This document shows, piece by piece, positions 9,965-20,945 of a stretch of 64,000 nucleotides of DNA. Below the pieces are notes generated by a model. The model had not been told where the DNA came from and ran no database searches. It saw nothing but the letters and a program-made list of their open reading frames with translations. Position numbers and translations under genes: made by a program. Origin of the DNA: Microvelia longipes (taxonomy: Eukaryota; Arthropoda; Insecta; Hemiptera; Veliidae); contig JACMZG010001914.1 in assembly GCA_018340805.1 (NCBI GenBank), forward strand, positions 19,260,947 through 19,324,946. The letters run 5' to 3'. The first letter of the stretch is position 1. The number at the start of each line of letters is the position of its first letter.

Positions 9965-10080
9965 TGCCAAAGGACAAGCTTAGGCTTTTGTTGGCTCTTA
10001 AATCATTTGCACTAAATACTTTGTGATTATTGTATATTATAATGAAATAAATTAAATTGAATTGAATTGAATGAGTTTTG
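9965..10080 (+). repeat. possible LINE 3' end with (GAATT)n tail
   Basis: GCACTAAATACTTTGTGATT, then ATTGTATATTATAATG and AAATAAATTAAA, leads into TTGAATTGAATTGAATGAG. A short pentanucleotide tail after a non-coding 3' region is typical of some insect non-LTR retrotransposons. No coding part is recognised upstream. Confidence 0.35.
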
Positions 10081-10595
10081 TGAAACAAAAATTGTTGACA
10101 TGATATAATTGTGCGGAAGGGTTTAGGCCCTGATAAGGGACCTGTCAATAAGTTTGACATGATAAAAGGGCAGAGTGAGCTAAGGCCCTGCTGGGCCTTG
10201 ATGATAGACGTAACGAAAGACAGTGGGACATGACATTATATCGAGCCATCAAAAATGACGAATGTCGATCGATAGAACAATTCTTAAGTGTAGTATAGGA
10301 TTTTGCTTGTTGCATTCATATGTGTGTCTCTCGCACAATTATAATAGATCGATCATGGTTCTAACAGAATGTGCCAGTCTTTGTGATTTTGGTATTACAT
10401 TTACTCGTTTATGTAAAATAATAGTACATAAGTGTATGCTATTTTGTGTATGCACTCTCAGAGAATAAGTTTGTATGTTTTGGCATTATGTTATAATGCA
10501 TATAATGCTGGTAATATGCACTCCATGTATATTTTAAAACCTTAATAGGTTATATGATAGTCACTATTTAATATTTCTTTCTAAACAATCATATT
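10081..10595. other. moderate-GC stretch with a GGCCC hairpin
   Basis: AAGGCCC/GGGCCTT at 10182-10199 forms a perfect 7-bp stem with a TGCT loop. TTTAGGCCCTGATAAGGGAC near 10120 and two GACATGATA direct repeats suggest relic transposon sequence. The 68-codon frame at 10262-10468 shows no motif. Confidence 0.35.
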
Positions 10596-10599
10596 TTTC

Positions 10600-10945
10600 T
10601 GATTCATTTAGGTATAAAAATCGGGGAAGAAAACATCCAAGGTAGCCCTTGAATTTTTTCTTTGCCACATCAATTGCCAATCCTCAGAATATAAAAATCA
10701 CCAAATTTATTCTGTAACACGTCTTCAGACTCGCTTTGCTAGATCTCAAATGTTATGCTGCTTAAATTTTATGATTCAATAGAAACCGTGGATAAACTAG
10801 CCGTCTCGAGTCATAACTTTATTTATACGCTTATTTATTTCATAAAGGGATACACTTGTACCAAATATTAACTTCATTGGATTATGTTTTAATTTTTTAC
10901 AATTAATTGAACAAAATCATTGCCAACTGATTAATCATAGTAACT
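10600..10945 (-). repeat. element A, degenerate minus-strand copy
   Basis: In reverse it carries GGTAGCCCTTG (end hairpin relic), AACACGTCTTCAGACTCGCT near 10717, ATGCTGCTTAAATTTTATGA (5S-like) near 10754, and AAAGGGATACACTTGTACCA near 10844. Much of the mirror-motif section is lost. Confidence 0.7.
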
Positions 10946-10949
10946 GGCT

Positions 10950-11530
10950 TTGATCACAAAATTGAGATACAGGACCCAACCTATAGGACAAAATTGTTAA
11001 GGAAATTTTGTTAACTCAAAAAAATAAGGAAAGACTTTAAACTCTATTCTTTACTAGGACTCTACCGCTTTGTTTTATACCGCCTACGATAAAAGAAACA
11101 TAATTTTATATTCACGTAGAACGGTAACGAGATATTTTGATAAATTACTACTTACTGAAAAAAATTATTCATATAGTATGAAAGATTTGTAATAGTTCTA
11201 CAGGGTTTATGATCAGGGAATGAACACGTTGTAAAATATAAAAATTTTATTCCGGGTTTGAGATAAATTGGATTTATTTATCTCACTTGTTTTACTATCC
11301 TATTCTGGATTTATTTGATTTCGTCTCGATGACGTTGCGATTTTATTTTAAACTCATGGAACATTCATGTTATTTGGGTGTTTTAGTGGTTTGAATATTT
11401 GACATTAATTAGTGTAATTAATGTGACTTTTTGTTTAGCGATAAAAATAAACCTTTACAGTAAAAACATTAACTTTCGAGGGAACCCACTTTTGTAATTA
11501 ATTCTCAAAAAGTAAAAAAAAAAAAACAAA
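10950..11530. other. AT-rich stretch, no gene seen
   Basis: No open frame or RNA gene is seen. An A-rich run lies near 11510-11530. Confidence 0.45.
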
Positions 11531-11535
11531 AACAA

Positions 11536-11758
11536 ATGATGTCAACTCAATAAAAATGACAAGTATTAACGTATTTTTTACTTCACTAATAATAAGTTTT
11601 CCTTGTCGGACATCTTAAAGAAGACAGGGATTAAAGGCAAGAAGGGATTACGTAAGTGAAGAAAAGGAAGAACTTAGACAATTCTATCCTTTGTCATAGA
11701 CTTTCCATAATCTTCTTCATCTTCCCTGTTTAGTATTACAGTTGAGTTAACATCTCGA
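11536..11758. repeat. possible foldback element
   Basis: GATGTCAACTCAA near the left end is answered by TTGAGTTAACATC near the right end. Inside, AAGACAGGGATTA is answered by CATCTTCCCTGTTTA. The arms are degenerate. Confidence 0.4.
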
Positions 11759-11759
11759 G

Positions 11760-12360
11760 TGGATTTTCTTCTTATTCTACAGCCTCTGTTTTTACTTAAG
11801 ACAAAACTAATTCTTCTTATTTTCCATCCCTATTCTGTTCTTTTTATTGTTATTGACGTTGCATTAACTAAAAATCTATTTATTTTTAATATTTTGTAAT
11901 TATTATGTCTAAAATGAATTATTAAATATTTTATTGAAATTGTATTATCTTTTCATGCGTTAATTGTTATTTTAAAAGTTATAGATAGATTTATTATTAA
12001 TTGACATATTTAATGCTACTTAATTCGTCAAAAAGTCAAGTTAATGTTTAATGCCTTTGCAATATCTAAAGAATTTAATCTTGTGAAACATTAAAAATAG
12101 CATTTATTTCTTTTTTCTTGCATTATATAAGCTTGAGTTAGATTAACTATTTATAAAAGTTGCTTTTATTACATAAACTTTAAGTAGCTTTGATATCAGT
12201 ACATATTGCATTTAAGTACTAAATGAATCTTATAAAAGAGAAAATTGAAACTTTAAAATTAGAAATTGGGTTTTGAAATTGGAGAAATATATAGAGTTTA
12301 TGTTGGGTTTAGATTTTTTTGGTAATGTGTTGTTTTGTTAATTTCGCTCATATATCTTCT
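11760..12360. other. AT-rich stretch, no gene seen
   Basis: Low GC throughout, with no repeats or open frames recognised. Confidence 0.5.
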
Positions 12361-12362
12361 GC

Positions 12363-12525
12363 GTGAAAGCGTTTGTATTTATACTGACTTTTGACACCAC
12401 GGAAGTCTAGGGTTCGCTTCCAGATTTAGCTCTTATAGTTTAAGATTTGTTTAATAAATATCGCTAACTTTGGATTATATATTGAACGTAACGGCGGCCA
12501 CTACCAAATGAGTTTCATCTAATAA
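12363..12525 (+). repeat. tRNA-derived SINE family T, fragment
   Basis: AAAGCGTTTGTATTTATACT then CCACGGAAGTCTAGGGTTCG resembles family T copies at 27478 and 44014. GGGTTCGCTTCC is the B-box-like part. The downstream TATTGAACGTAACGGCGGCC matches the body of family T. Confidence 0.55.
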
Positions 12526-12529
12526 GCTG

Positions 12530-13130
12530 TTTAAAACACTCAATAACAGCATTAAATTATTAATGTATTTTATGTTCATAATTTCCTTACCATGCTTTTA
12601 GATTTATAAATGTAATGGGTTACCAACCAGTGGTATCTTAAATTTAAACTATTTAGTTTTCATCATTTTTAGTATTATTATTATGTGTATTCTAGAACAG
12701 TTTAGAAATACTGTTTTTATCTTTTTTTAACGCATGTATCACTTTTCACTTATTGTTCCAATCACTTAGGTCGGCTAGAGTATCGGTTTTAACCTTTTTA
12801 AATAAAGGTGTTTTGTGTTTCAAAACACAAAACAACACAAAAACTCTTGACTCCACCCTCAAGGTGAAATGCAATTGTTATTGACGATCTGAATCAGGTT
12901 CAATTGAGCTGAAATTTATATCATTTGATTTAGCATCTTAAAAACTATGAATAATGTCATTTTTTCAAGCCCTTGTTTTGTTTTAATTTTCCCATTTTTA
13001 AAAATCTTTCTATCAGATGAATATTGGAATCAATATGTTGAAAAAATGGATTGTTAAAGGTTTTCGTATTTTAAAGAAAATTTATAACTTGGGCCTTCCC
13101 GTCAGAAATTGTTTTTAATTGTTAAATTGC
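12530..13130. other. AT-rich stretch with small hairpin
   Basis: TGTTTTGTGTTT/AAACACAAAACA at 12809-12834 is a perfect 12-bp inverted repeat. TTCAATTGAGCTGAAATTTA near 12899 repeats the motif at 1085. No gene is seen. Confidence 0.45.
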
Positions 13131-13132
13131 AA

Positions 13133-13325
13133 ATATAAATGAAATAGAGTACATAAATAAAATAGCGTGTATAAATAAAATAGCATTTATAAATGAAATA
13201 GCATACGTAAATGAAATAACGTGTATAAATGAAATAGCATATGCATAAATAAAATAGTATAGATAAATGTCATTGCATGTATAAATGAAATAGTATGTAT
13301 AATAAAATAGCATATATAAATGAAA
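13133..13325. repeat. 18-20-bp minisatellite, ~10 units
   Basis: The unit is close to TATAAATGAAATAGCATG, with variants ACGTG/GCGTG/GTATG. The 63-residue minus frame (repeated SF-I-A pattern) is a by-product of this array. Confidence 0.9.
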
Positions 13326-13329
13326 TTAA

Positions 13330-14285
13330 CGTAGAGTATATTTTTACATTTGGTAATTTATTTAACTTTAAAATCTTTCAGTATATAAAGAATATTAGTA
13401 GCCTTTGGCAATTTTCAATTTAACTACTTAGCAATTGTAATGAAGATTTAAACGGTAGTACATTGTATAGCTTTACTCGTATTGTATATTTTCACAAATT
13501 TAAAATTTTCTAAACCTAACAGACAGCTACCTATAACCATTGACATATTTATTTATTTATAATTTAAGCACTTAAGTACAAGTAAAGTCGTTCGTTTTTC
13601 ATTCAAACGCTTAAGTCTTTATTAAGTCTAATTAGTAGGAATGCTTTAAATACGGCTTGTGGTTTAACTTTAATCTTTTAATAGTACACTTGAAGTATAC
13701 ATACAAGTGAAAAAGTAATTTTATTAAAATTAATGCTTAAAAGTCCCTTTTGAAGTAGTAAACGAACTTGAGCTAATTTAAAATTAAAATTTAACTTTAG
13801 AAATGAGGAAAAAATAACTTTTAAACTTCAAACGGATTATTATTTAAAGAAATATAAGTAATGACTATTTATATACAAAGTATAAACACATTTAATTGGG
13901 TATTAGCTCTAATTTTATAGGGAAATAACAAAGAATGTGGCTTTTGAGGCGGACTTAGACGCAGAAGTGTCTTGTTTTCTTTCGTTTCTTTAAAAAAAAA
14001 ACCTTTATTATGTTCACCTCTATTGGAGGGCACTAGATGGTCGTGGCCACGAGTCTGATTTATTTAATTTTATTGTGATATTAGACTAGAAGTATTGTTA
14101 GAACCAAATTTTTAAAAATTATAGTTTTTTAATTATTATATAAAATGTGTGATTAGCACAAAATCTCGGTCGATATAACTAATTTTATAAAGTTACATTA
14201 GAGCATAACATAATATAAAATAGGCATTTTAGAATCTCCGTTAAGTTTTAAGGTATTTTATTTTATATCACCACTCTCCGGTAAT
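13330..14285. other. AT-rich stretch, no gene seen
   Basis: A GC-balanced segment at 13930-14060 (GAGGCGGACTTAGACGCAGA; GGTCGTGGCCACGAGTC) shows weak similarity to 47870-47910 but no coding frame. Confidence 0.4.
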
Positions 14286-14289
14286 TTTC

Positions 14290-14393
14290 CATCAAGCATT
14301 TGTTTGACGTATATCATTGATTTTTGTTCAAAATATTCCTTACATGTGCTTTAAAACAAAAATCTGTGATGTATGTCAAACAATAGCTTGATG
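14290..14393. repeat. foldback element, 44-nt arms
   Basis: The left arm starts CATCAAGCATTTGTTTGACG and the right arm ends CAAACAATAGCTTGATG. About 37 of 44 positions pair; the loop is about 16 nt. It resembles a small MITE hairpin with no evident target-site duplication. Confidence 0.85.
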
Positions 14394-14394
14394 A

Positions 14395-14780
14395 AAAAAG
14401 CCAAAATATTCTGGTAATGGTATAAACCTTCTTACGATTTAATTCAATTTCCAAAATTAGCAATATTATATTGTACTTTACTTTAAATTTTCAGAGTTAC
14501 CAAACGTGATAATTACCAAAATAATAATGGTACATTTAACTCACAGGAGTCAATTTGCTGGGAACAGAAACCATTTGTCAAAGTCTAGGACAATGTTTCC
14601 CCTTATTTTAAAGAATTTAATGTTTGTGAACTTCCAGTGCTTCTCTCGGTATAATAAGATATTTGTATGATTACAAATATTAACTCGATGTGAACTGATT
14701 ACATTATGTATGGATACAACATTCATATATAATGTACCTAATGTATGAATTTATTGATGAGTTTTTTCAGAGTCCATTAT
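14395..14780. other. AT-rich stretch, no gene seen
   Basis: Nothing is recognised between the foldback and the microsatellite. Confidence 0.4.
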
Positions 14781-14781
14781 A

Positions 14782-14784
<3 letters not shown>

Positions 14785-14869
<85 letters not shown>
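14785..14869. repeat. (AT)n microsatellite
   Basis: About 85 bases of AT dinucleotide with one phase slip. Confidence 0.95.
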
Positions 14870-15950
14870 GCTACTTTTAGTTAAGAGTTGAAGTTGTGGT
14901 GTGGTGCCTCATAACTAAATATACTTAGATATTCATCCCCAACAAACTATATTTTTTCTTCTTATACGACTTAAATCTCATAAAGTTTTAAAGTTTTTTT
15001 AAACGAGCTGAATTTAGAGTGGTGATTACTTTTCTTATTTTATATCTTTCTCTTCTTAGCAAATCAAGTTAGAAAATAAGGAATAAATAAAAAATAAAAT
15101 AAATGTTATAAAAAAAATAACAAGTTCTGATAACTTGAAAACTAAAATTTTAAGTTTGTTTAAAGAAAACGAAAACAAAATCTCATAAGGTATTCTGAGA
15201 ACTCACAATTTAAATTAATAATCTGAACTCGAAAGAACGGCTCTACCTCGAATCATTGGATTAGAAAAGTTAATTAGAGACTTTAAGAAGCCTCTTAATT
15301 AGCCAATAATAATAAAATTACAACAAAATTAGTTTGTAATTATAACATTTGAATGATTTTCTCTGACCTGATTAAATTGTATCTACTTTAGAACTGGATA
15401 ATTAGATGAATATGAGTGCAGAATGTATAAAAAAAGAATAAGAATAAGATATAAACAATTTAAATCCATTAAGTACTTAAAAATTATAAGTTAGTTTAAA
15501 CAAATACAATTTCAAATTGAATCGTCTTGGATTCTTCATAAATTTAAAACTTCAATAAAACAAACGTAAAAAAACCAAAATTCTTTCTCAAGTATTTCTC
15601 TTAATTCATCAAAAATTTCTTAATTTGTTTGTCTTAGGACCGTAGATAAAAATGAAATAAATTTATGTTGTACGCTCTAAAAATCTCTGCAATTGAGACT
15701 AACTAGAAGTTATCTGTTTTTTAAGTTATAATGCCGTCCCAATAAATTATTTCTTGTATAAAATTAACTCATTATTAGTTTTTTTTCAAAATTTTGATTT
15801 TCTTTAAACTTGGACTTGAAAGATAATAGAATGAAAACTTTGATCATTTTATGGTCCTACACCGTTACTGCATGCGTATAAATTCACATTAGAGCCAATT
15901 AGATTCGTATTTTATAATTTTTTAAAAATGATTTGGATTTTATGGTAATC
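14870..15950. other. AT-rich stretch, no gene seen
   Basis: TTAATTAGAG/CTCTTAATTAG near 15270-15302 forms a small inverted repeat. Otherwise it is featureless, A-rich DNA. Confidence 0.45.
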
Positions 15951-15954
15951 AGTT

Positions 15955-16140
15955 TTAACTCTCTGAGCATAGATCGTACACTGGCAGATATAATGACACA
16001 CATACACATACTGACAAGCACACACAGACATACAATATTGTAAAAACTACTCAAGAGGTCTTAAAAACACCTAAAACAGATAATTCAAGTAAAATAATTG
16101 TTTCGGGTTTTTTAGAAAATACAATAGGAAACCTAAAAAA
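15955..16140 (-). repeat. element A, 5' fragment on minus strand
   Basis: In reverse it shows the 5' half: AACTCTCTGAGCATAGATCG, an (AC)-rich tract (the TG tract), GACATACAATATTGTAAAAA, and GGTCTTAAAAACACCTAAAA. It breaks near the 5' hairpin end. Confidence 0.75.
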
Positions 16141-16144
16141 AATA

Positions 16145-17985
16145 ATAAATACAAATGTTTTGTAGTTTATTGTGAGAAAGAAAATTTGATATTAATTAGT
16201 TTTTTGGGAGATTTAAAAATCTCTGATGTAGATTCCTTAATCTTATTGAAGTGGGGAGACGGAGCGTTTAGTTCTTTAGTTAAAACAGAGATGGCTCATG
16301 ATTCACTAAGGTTGTCATCACCTTGAGCCTTGACTCTATTTTAGAGCCTTTAGTGATCCCATGGTGAATACCAGCTTTGTGTTCACGATTTTTTGATCAT
16401 ATGCTTAAATGTTGTAAAAATTGCTACCATTTTCGCGTCTTTTTCGTAGGGTTGTATATGTGCCCGCCCGCCATAGTGGAGGTGGGCCTACCAGTGTACA
16501 GACTTTATTTATACATCCTTACCTAAAGTAGATTTACAATCAAGCTATTACTGTTTATATTAACCATCTTCAATGTATTCCTAATGAAAGAAAACTATGA
16601 TTAATGGAATTTAATTTGACAGAATTAATAAACATTTTATTAACTCCAAAATGAAGACTGGAGACAATACAAAAAAAAAAAAAATGCTGTCTACTGAATG
16701 AAATGCTCAGAACCTGGATGCAAGGCACAGTACATTAGTAGAACAGGGAGAATGATAGACAAGAGAGAAGAAAAGAACATAATTGTGAAAAGAACAGAAC
16801 AAAGAAAATGAAAAAAAACAAGATAAGATATATAAACGTCCTGTTACAAAACCGTTTACAGAAAAAAGACAGAGAAATGTTAAATAGGAAGAAAGCTAAG
16901 CTAAATACAGAAATAAAGGATAAAGAAAAAAACAAGAGATAGATATTATAGATAACCATCATTTTGATTAAAATTCTGATTGACACCAAGCACAAACTTT
17001 ACGAGATGACTCAAGCTTCTACATGAACAGAACTTAAAAAGACAACACATTAAACGAACTTATTTTTAGTCTTGAATTGTATTGACTCTTGGACTGCTCT
17101 TAAAAATAAATTTTACCCTTATTTCCAAATCCTACAAAATAATATTATTTTGGTATAAAGAGTTCGGTCACGTTGATGTGTCAAATATACTTGATCATTT
17201 ATGTTACTTAGAGTTCCATTTCATTTTAAAACTCTTTTCTAACACTCAAAAGAAATTTTTACCATAAGTTATTTAAATCTAAAACCATTTTTTGTTTTTC
17301 ACCTGATAACATATAAAAAAGCATAGATGAAAATTATGTTTGTACTTTGTAACCTTAAATATTACTATTCAGAAAATACATTTTCCAAATACATACCCGA
17401 TAAAACTCTGGAGAGAAATCCCCGAGATTAGAATCACATATATAAACGGAATTATAACACTTTTCGTATATTTTCTCTTTTTTCCTTTGTGAGAATTTCA
17501 CTACAATTTTCAATGTTATCTTTTTTAACAGCAACGAACATCAAAATTTTCTTATTTTTCAATATGTTACCTTAAAATTCGGTTTATATAAGCTTAGTAG
17601 TTATGAAAGTACGCAGAAAGTGTAGTAAAATATGTTTTTAAAACACAATACAATCTAAATAAGCATCGTTATTCAGGTTTTTTTTAAGCCATCTTTATTC
17701 CAACACTAACCGGGTATTATCAGATATAAGAATATGTTATCCTAAGAGAGTTTTCTTTTTACGTTTCGTATTTTGTTTCTTATCAAAGCGAGCAAGCAAC
17801 ATTTCCTTTTTATATATCTTGTTCTTTAGAAGTCCCGTTCGAGGCGCCGTAATCCAATCTTGATCCGGCTCAAAGGACCATCAAAAAAAGCTTTGAGTAT
17901 CATGTTACAACACTACTTTTTCCTTTTTTGACTACAAACAAAAAACGTTGATTACTTTTTATCGTGTTTTTTATCAGTTCAGACT
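16145..17985. other. AT-rich stretch with short inverted repeats
   Basis: ATTCACTAAGG (about 16302) and CCTTTAGTGAT (about 16348) pair, as do GCCCGCC (16459) and GGTGGGC (about 16478). The 86-codon minus frame at 16735-16995 is Phe/Ser/Leu low complexity in an A-rich tract. A GC-balanced patch near 17832-17885 is unidentified. Confidence 0.45.
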
Positions 17986-17988
17986 TTA

Positions 17989-18044
17989 TGCATACATACA
18001 CACACATAAACAAATATATATATATATATATATAATAAATATAT

Positions 18045-18120
<76 letters not shown>
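17989..18120. repeat. (AC)n then (AT)n compound microsatellite
   Basis: ATACATACACACACATAAAC changes into about 105 bases of AT dinucleotide. The AC-to-AT junction is like those at 30785, 39426 and 53297. Confidence 0.95.
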
Positions 18121-18124
<4 letters not shown>

Positions 18125-18149
18125 ATTATAATATGATATAATATATAAT

Positions 18150-18270
18150 ATAATTTTCTCCCACGACTCAACTCAGGTAATCGGTCAGTAACTAAAGAAA
18201 ATTTACTTAATTTCACTTAAGCCGGCGTTTCGGTAACTTTATTATGCTACCATCATTCAGGGCGAACTAA
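18150..18270 (-). repeat. Penelope-like/hammerhead-like repeat fragment
   Basis: On the minus strand, GCC-CTGAATGA, then a GGTAGC...GTTACC stem, then CCGAAACGCC-GGC follows the order of a hammerhead core (helix I GCC/GGC, CUGANGA-like, helix II of 6 bp, GAAA). The first box has one extra base and the cleavage triplet lacks its U, so activity is unlikely. The assignment to Penelope-like retroelements is by analogy with their known ribozyme-bearing repeats. Confidence 0.4.
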
Positions 18271-18274
18271 AAAA

Positions 18275-18645
18275 CAAATTATAAAGACTATAAGTAGCAC
18301 AGTGAAATAAATTCATGAATAAATCATAAAACAAAAAAATATAGAGAAAGAAATAAGCTTACGTGAATAAGTAGAAAAAATATAAAATTATAACATACTA
18401 TAAATTACAAGGAAAATAAATGAAAATTGACAAGAAAATTTAAAGTTTGTCTGGTAAGAAGCTTGGTGGTGAAAACTTGAACTACACAAGAGAGAAAATT
18501 TAAAGATGTCGGACGGTTGGAACGGGTCATAAGAGTAAACACTAAACTAACTGTAAAATATGTTTATATGGTTCGCTGATTCTAGATACATCCAACCTAT
18601 TGTTCATCGCATTATGATTCTGGTCTTTTGTGTGTTTTTTCCGCG
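18275..18645. other. AT-rich stretch, no gene seen
   Basis: No recognisable feature lies between the hammerhead-like repeat and the next foldback. Confidence 0.4.
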
Positions 18646-18647
18646 CG

Positions 18648-18874
18648 TAAAACTTTTTGGTTATTTTGAAATAATTAGTTCGCTGTTGGTCGTGTGCAAA
18701 ACTTAAGGAGACCATTTTTTTAAATCTGACAAAATTTCTAATGAATCAAGTATTTGTTCAAAATCGGCTACAAAACTAAAGCTAAAAAGAAATTTTATCA
18801 GCTTTAAAAATTGTTCTCTTTAAGTTTTGAACACGACCAACAGGAAAGTACTTATTTTAAGTAACCTAAAATTT
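18648..18874. repeat. foldback element, ~95-nt arms
   Basis: The strongest part is 18683-18710 (CTGTTGGTCGTGTGCAAAAC then TTAAGGAG) against 18816-18843, with 26 of 28 positions pairing. Pairing continues inward (GACAAAATTTCT / AGAAATTTTATC) and outward (GGTTATTTTGAAATAA / TTATTTTAAGTAACC). The loop is about 40 nt. It has no open frame and fits a foldback MITE. Confidence 0.9.
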
Positions 18875-18879
18875 GTTCG

Positions 18880-19850
18880 ATTTTGTACATTTTTGAGCGC
18901 TCGCAATCATACGAAGGTTTCTACTCTGGATAGGTAAATTATGTTTTTTCTTTGTCATTTAAGGTATTTTTTTTAAATTTGGTTTAGCAGTTCAAAATGA
19001 GTCGCGTTTTTTCAGGTCCTAGACTGTGACTTCTTATAATAAATCTTAGTTAATATTGGAAGCTTAGTTCCACATTGCTAAGTTTAAGTAGTAAAGGAAA
19101 TCACAAGCAAGATTTTATTCTTTATCTAACCTAAACAAACTTTGAACGAGGTTTTGTTGATTTTCTCTTTACAGCCGCCCTATTGTTTAGGGAAAACTTT
19201 TCGCAGACCCTTAGTTAGTTTTAAGTGAAGCTTTTCAATCCTTCTGCCTCTAAATTCAACTCAATAAATAGAATTTTCTATAATTTGTATAGTCAGTGGG
19301 TACTTAATACAAATAAATTGTTATTTAATTATAATTTATTATAAAAATTTGCACAATTTATTAATTAGAAATATGTAAAAAATAATTTAAAAAATTACGT
19401 TTTCATTGTATTATAAACAGACATATATGAAATGAAATTGGGATATTTTTAATAATAATTAAAGAAAAGATTTTAATTGGTTTAATGTTAGTTAAAACAT
19501 TTTAAGAAAAGGAGTTAAAATTAAGTTTTTTGTTATTTTGCCCTCTTTGTGTTAATTTGGTTTAAGTGGATTCTTAAGGGGTTTAGAGGGCTAAATATAA
19601 TTTTTTTGTCAATTTTATAAGATTGCGCAGATATTGGATCAATACGTAAGATCTAAGGTCCAATTCTCTTTGATTATGTAGAAATTAATTTAAACAATTT
19701 TGTGTAAGCAATGATATGAAGTTAAGTTTTAGTAACTATTCTCCAAATGATACAGAAGTAAATAATTTTATCTACTTACGGCAGCAAAACTAGGCATTAC
19801 TGAACTGTTTTATGGCTGTAAAATTTTATTTTAATTTCCGCTGGATTTTT
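18880..19850. other. AT-rich stretch, no gene seen
   Basis: No open frame or repeat is recognised. Confidence 0.45.
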
Positions 19851-19854
19851 TCAT

Positions 19855-20095
19855 TACTTTTCCTTATTTATATTTTAGGTAAATAGGAAAAGTAATGCGT
19901 TCGCACCAAAAATCCGAAACCGAGCTTTTACCTAAATTAACCCTTTCTAATGTTTTTAGGAGCCTCCTTTTAAGAGCTCCTGAGTGGTTTTCACAAAGTT
20001 TCTTTTCTGTATGTGAGCGTGTGTGTATGTGTATGTTTTTGTGTTATCATCATAGCTCCCAGTTTATTTATTCTTGAGCGTTAAACGTTGGTACA
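19855..20095 (+). repeat. element A, 5' fragment
   Basis: It starts with the 5' hairpin (ACTTTTCCTTATTT... TAGGTAAATAGGAAAAGTAA), then AAAATCCGAAACCGAGC, TCCTGAGTGGTTTTCACAAA, a TG-rich tract and CATAGCTCCCAGTTTATTTA. It stops before the CRE-like site. The 60-codon frame here is a repeat shadow. Confidence 0.8.
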
Positions 20096-20261
20096 AAAAT
20101 TAATTAATACATTCAATTATTTAATGTAATAATTATTACATAAAAAAGGTTTTTTAATGTATTATTTTCTTATTACAGTTTAATAATTTATTGTAATTTT
20201 CGTTGAAACCATTTAAAAATAAAAAAATTAAATAATAAATTTTCTTATTATTTAATTTTTT

Positions 20262-20835
20262 TCTCATTTATAGCGTAGGTATATAGGAAAAGTATTGTGT
20301 GCAAAAAATCCGAACACGTAACTGATGACCGAGCATTTTAAGTTGTCTCCTGAGTGTTTTTCTCAAAGTTGTCTGTTTGTGTTCTGTGTGTGTTATTATC
20401 GTAGCTTCATGTGTATTTATGCTATAGAGTTGAAATTTTGCTCAAAAATAAGTCTGCTGATGTAATTGTGCTATTCAGAACACAATTTTTATGTCGTTAT
20501 TAACCTGCAATAAATTTTACAATAGACTTCCAAATGACGTGCAAATGGGTGTCCAATGCATCCTCGACTCCAACCCAATCACCATCAACCTGCAATATAG
20601 ACTCAGCAAAATTTCGAAAAATCGTAAAACGTGAAAAAATGCGATCTAATTGAAATTTTGCACGCATGTAGCCTGTATAAGACTAACATATGTGCTAAGT
20701 TTCATTCTCATTATCAACATTAGTTCAATTTTTATTCGAATGACTTGTTGTACTTACTATCTGAGGTCGAGCGAAGCGAGTCTGAAGTGAAGAGAAAAAG
20801 TTACGAGGTACCCCGTACCTGATTTTTTTAATGTT
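20262..20835 (+). repeat. element A copy lacking the 5S-like block
   Basis: The 5' end, TG tract, CGTAGCTTCATGTGTATTTA and GCACGCATGTAGCCTGTATA sections are present. ATTGAATGACTTG-like sequence then joins directly to TACTTACTATCTGAGGTCGA and GCGAAGCGAGTC. It ends with GAGGTACCCCGTACCTGATT and a T run. The clean loss of the 5S block shows that block is separable. Confidence 0.85.
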
Positions 20836-20883
20836 AAAGGAAATATTATTCTAAAATATACTATTTTATATGTACATAAAATA

Positions 20884-20884
20884 G

Positions 20885-20916
<32 letters not shown>

Positions 20917-20945
20917 ATATATTATATATATATTATATTATATAT
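20884..20945. repeat. (AT)n microsatellite
   Basis: An interrupted AT dinucleotide run about 50 bases downstream of an element A end. Confidence 0.9.

Noticed and set aside
16735..16995. 86-codon minus-strand hydrophobic frame
   Set aside because: It is low-complexity Phe/Ser/Leu from an A/G-rich plus strand, with no promoter, splice context or domain.
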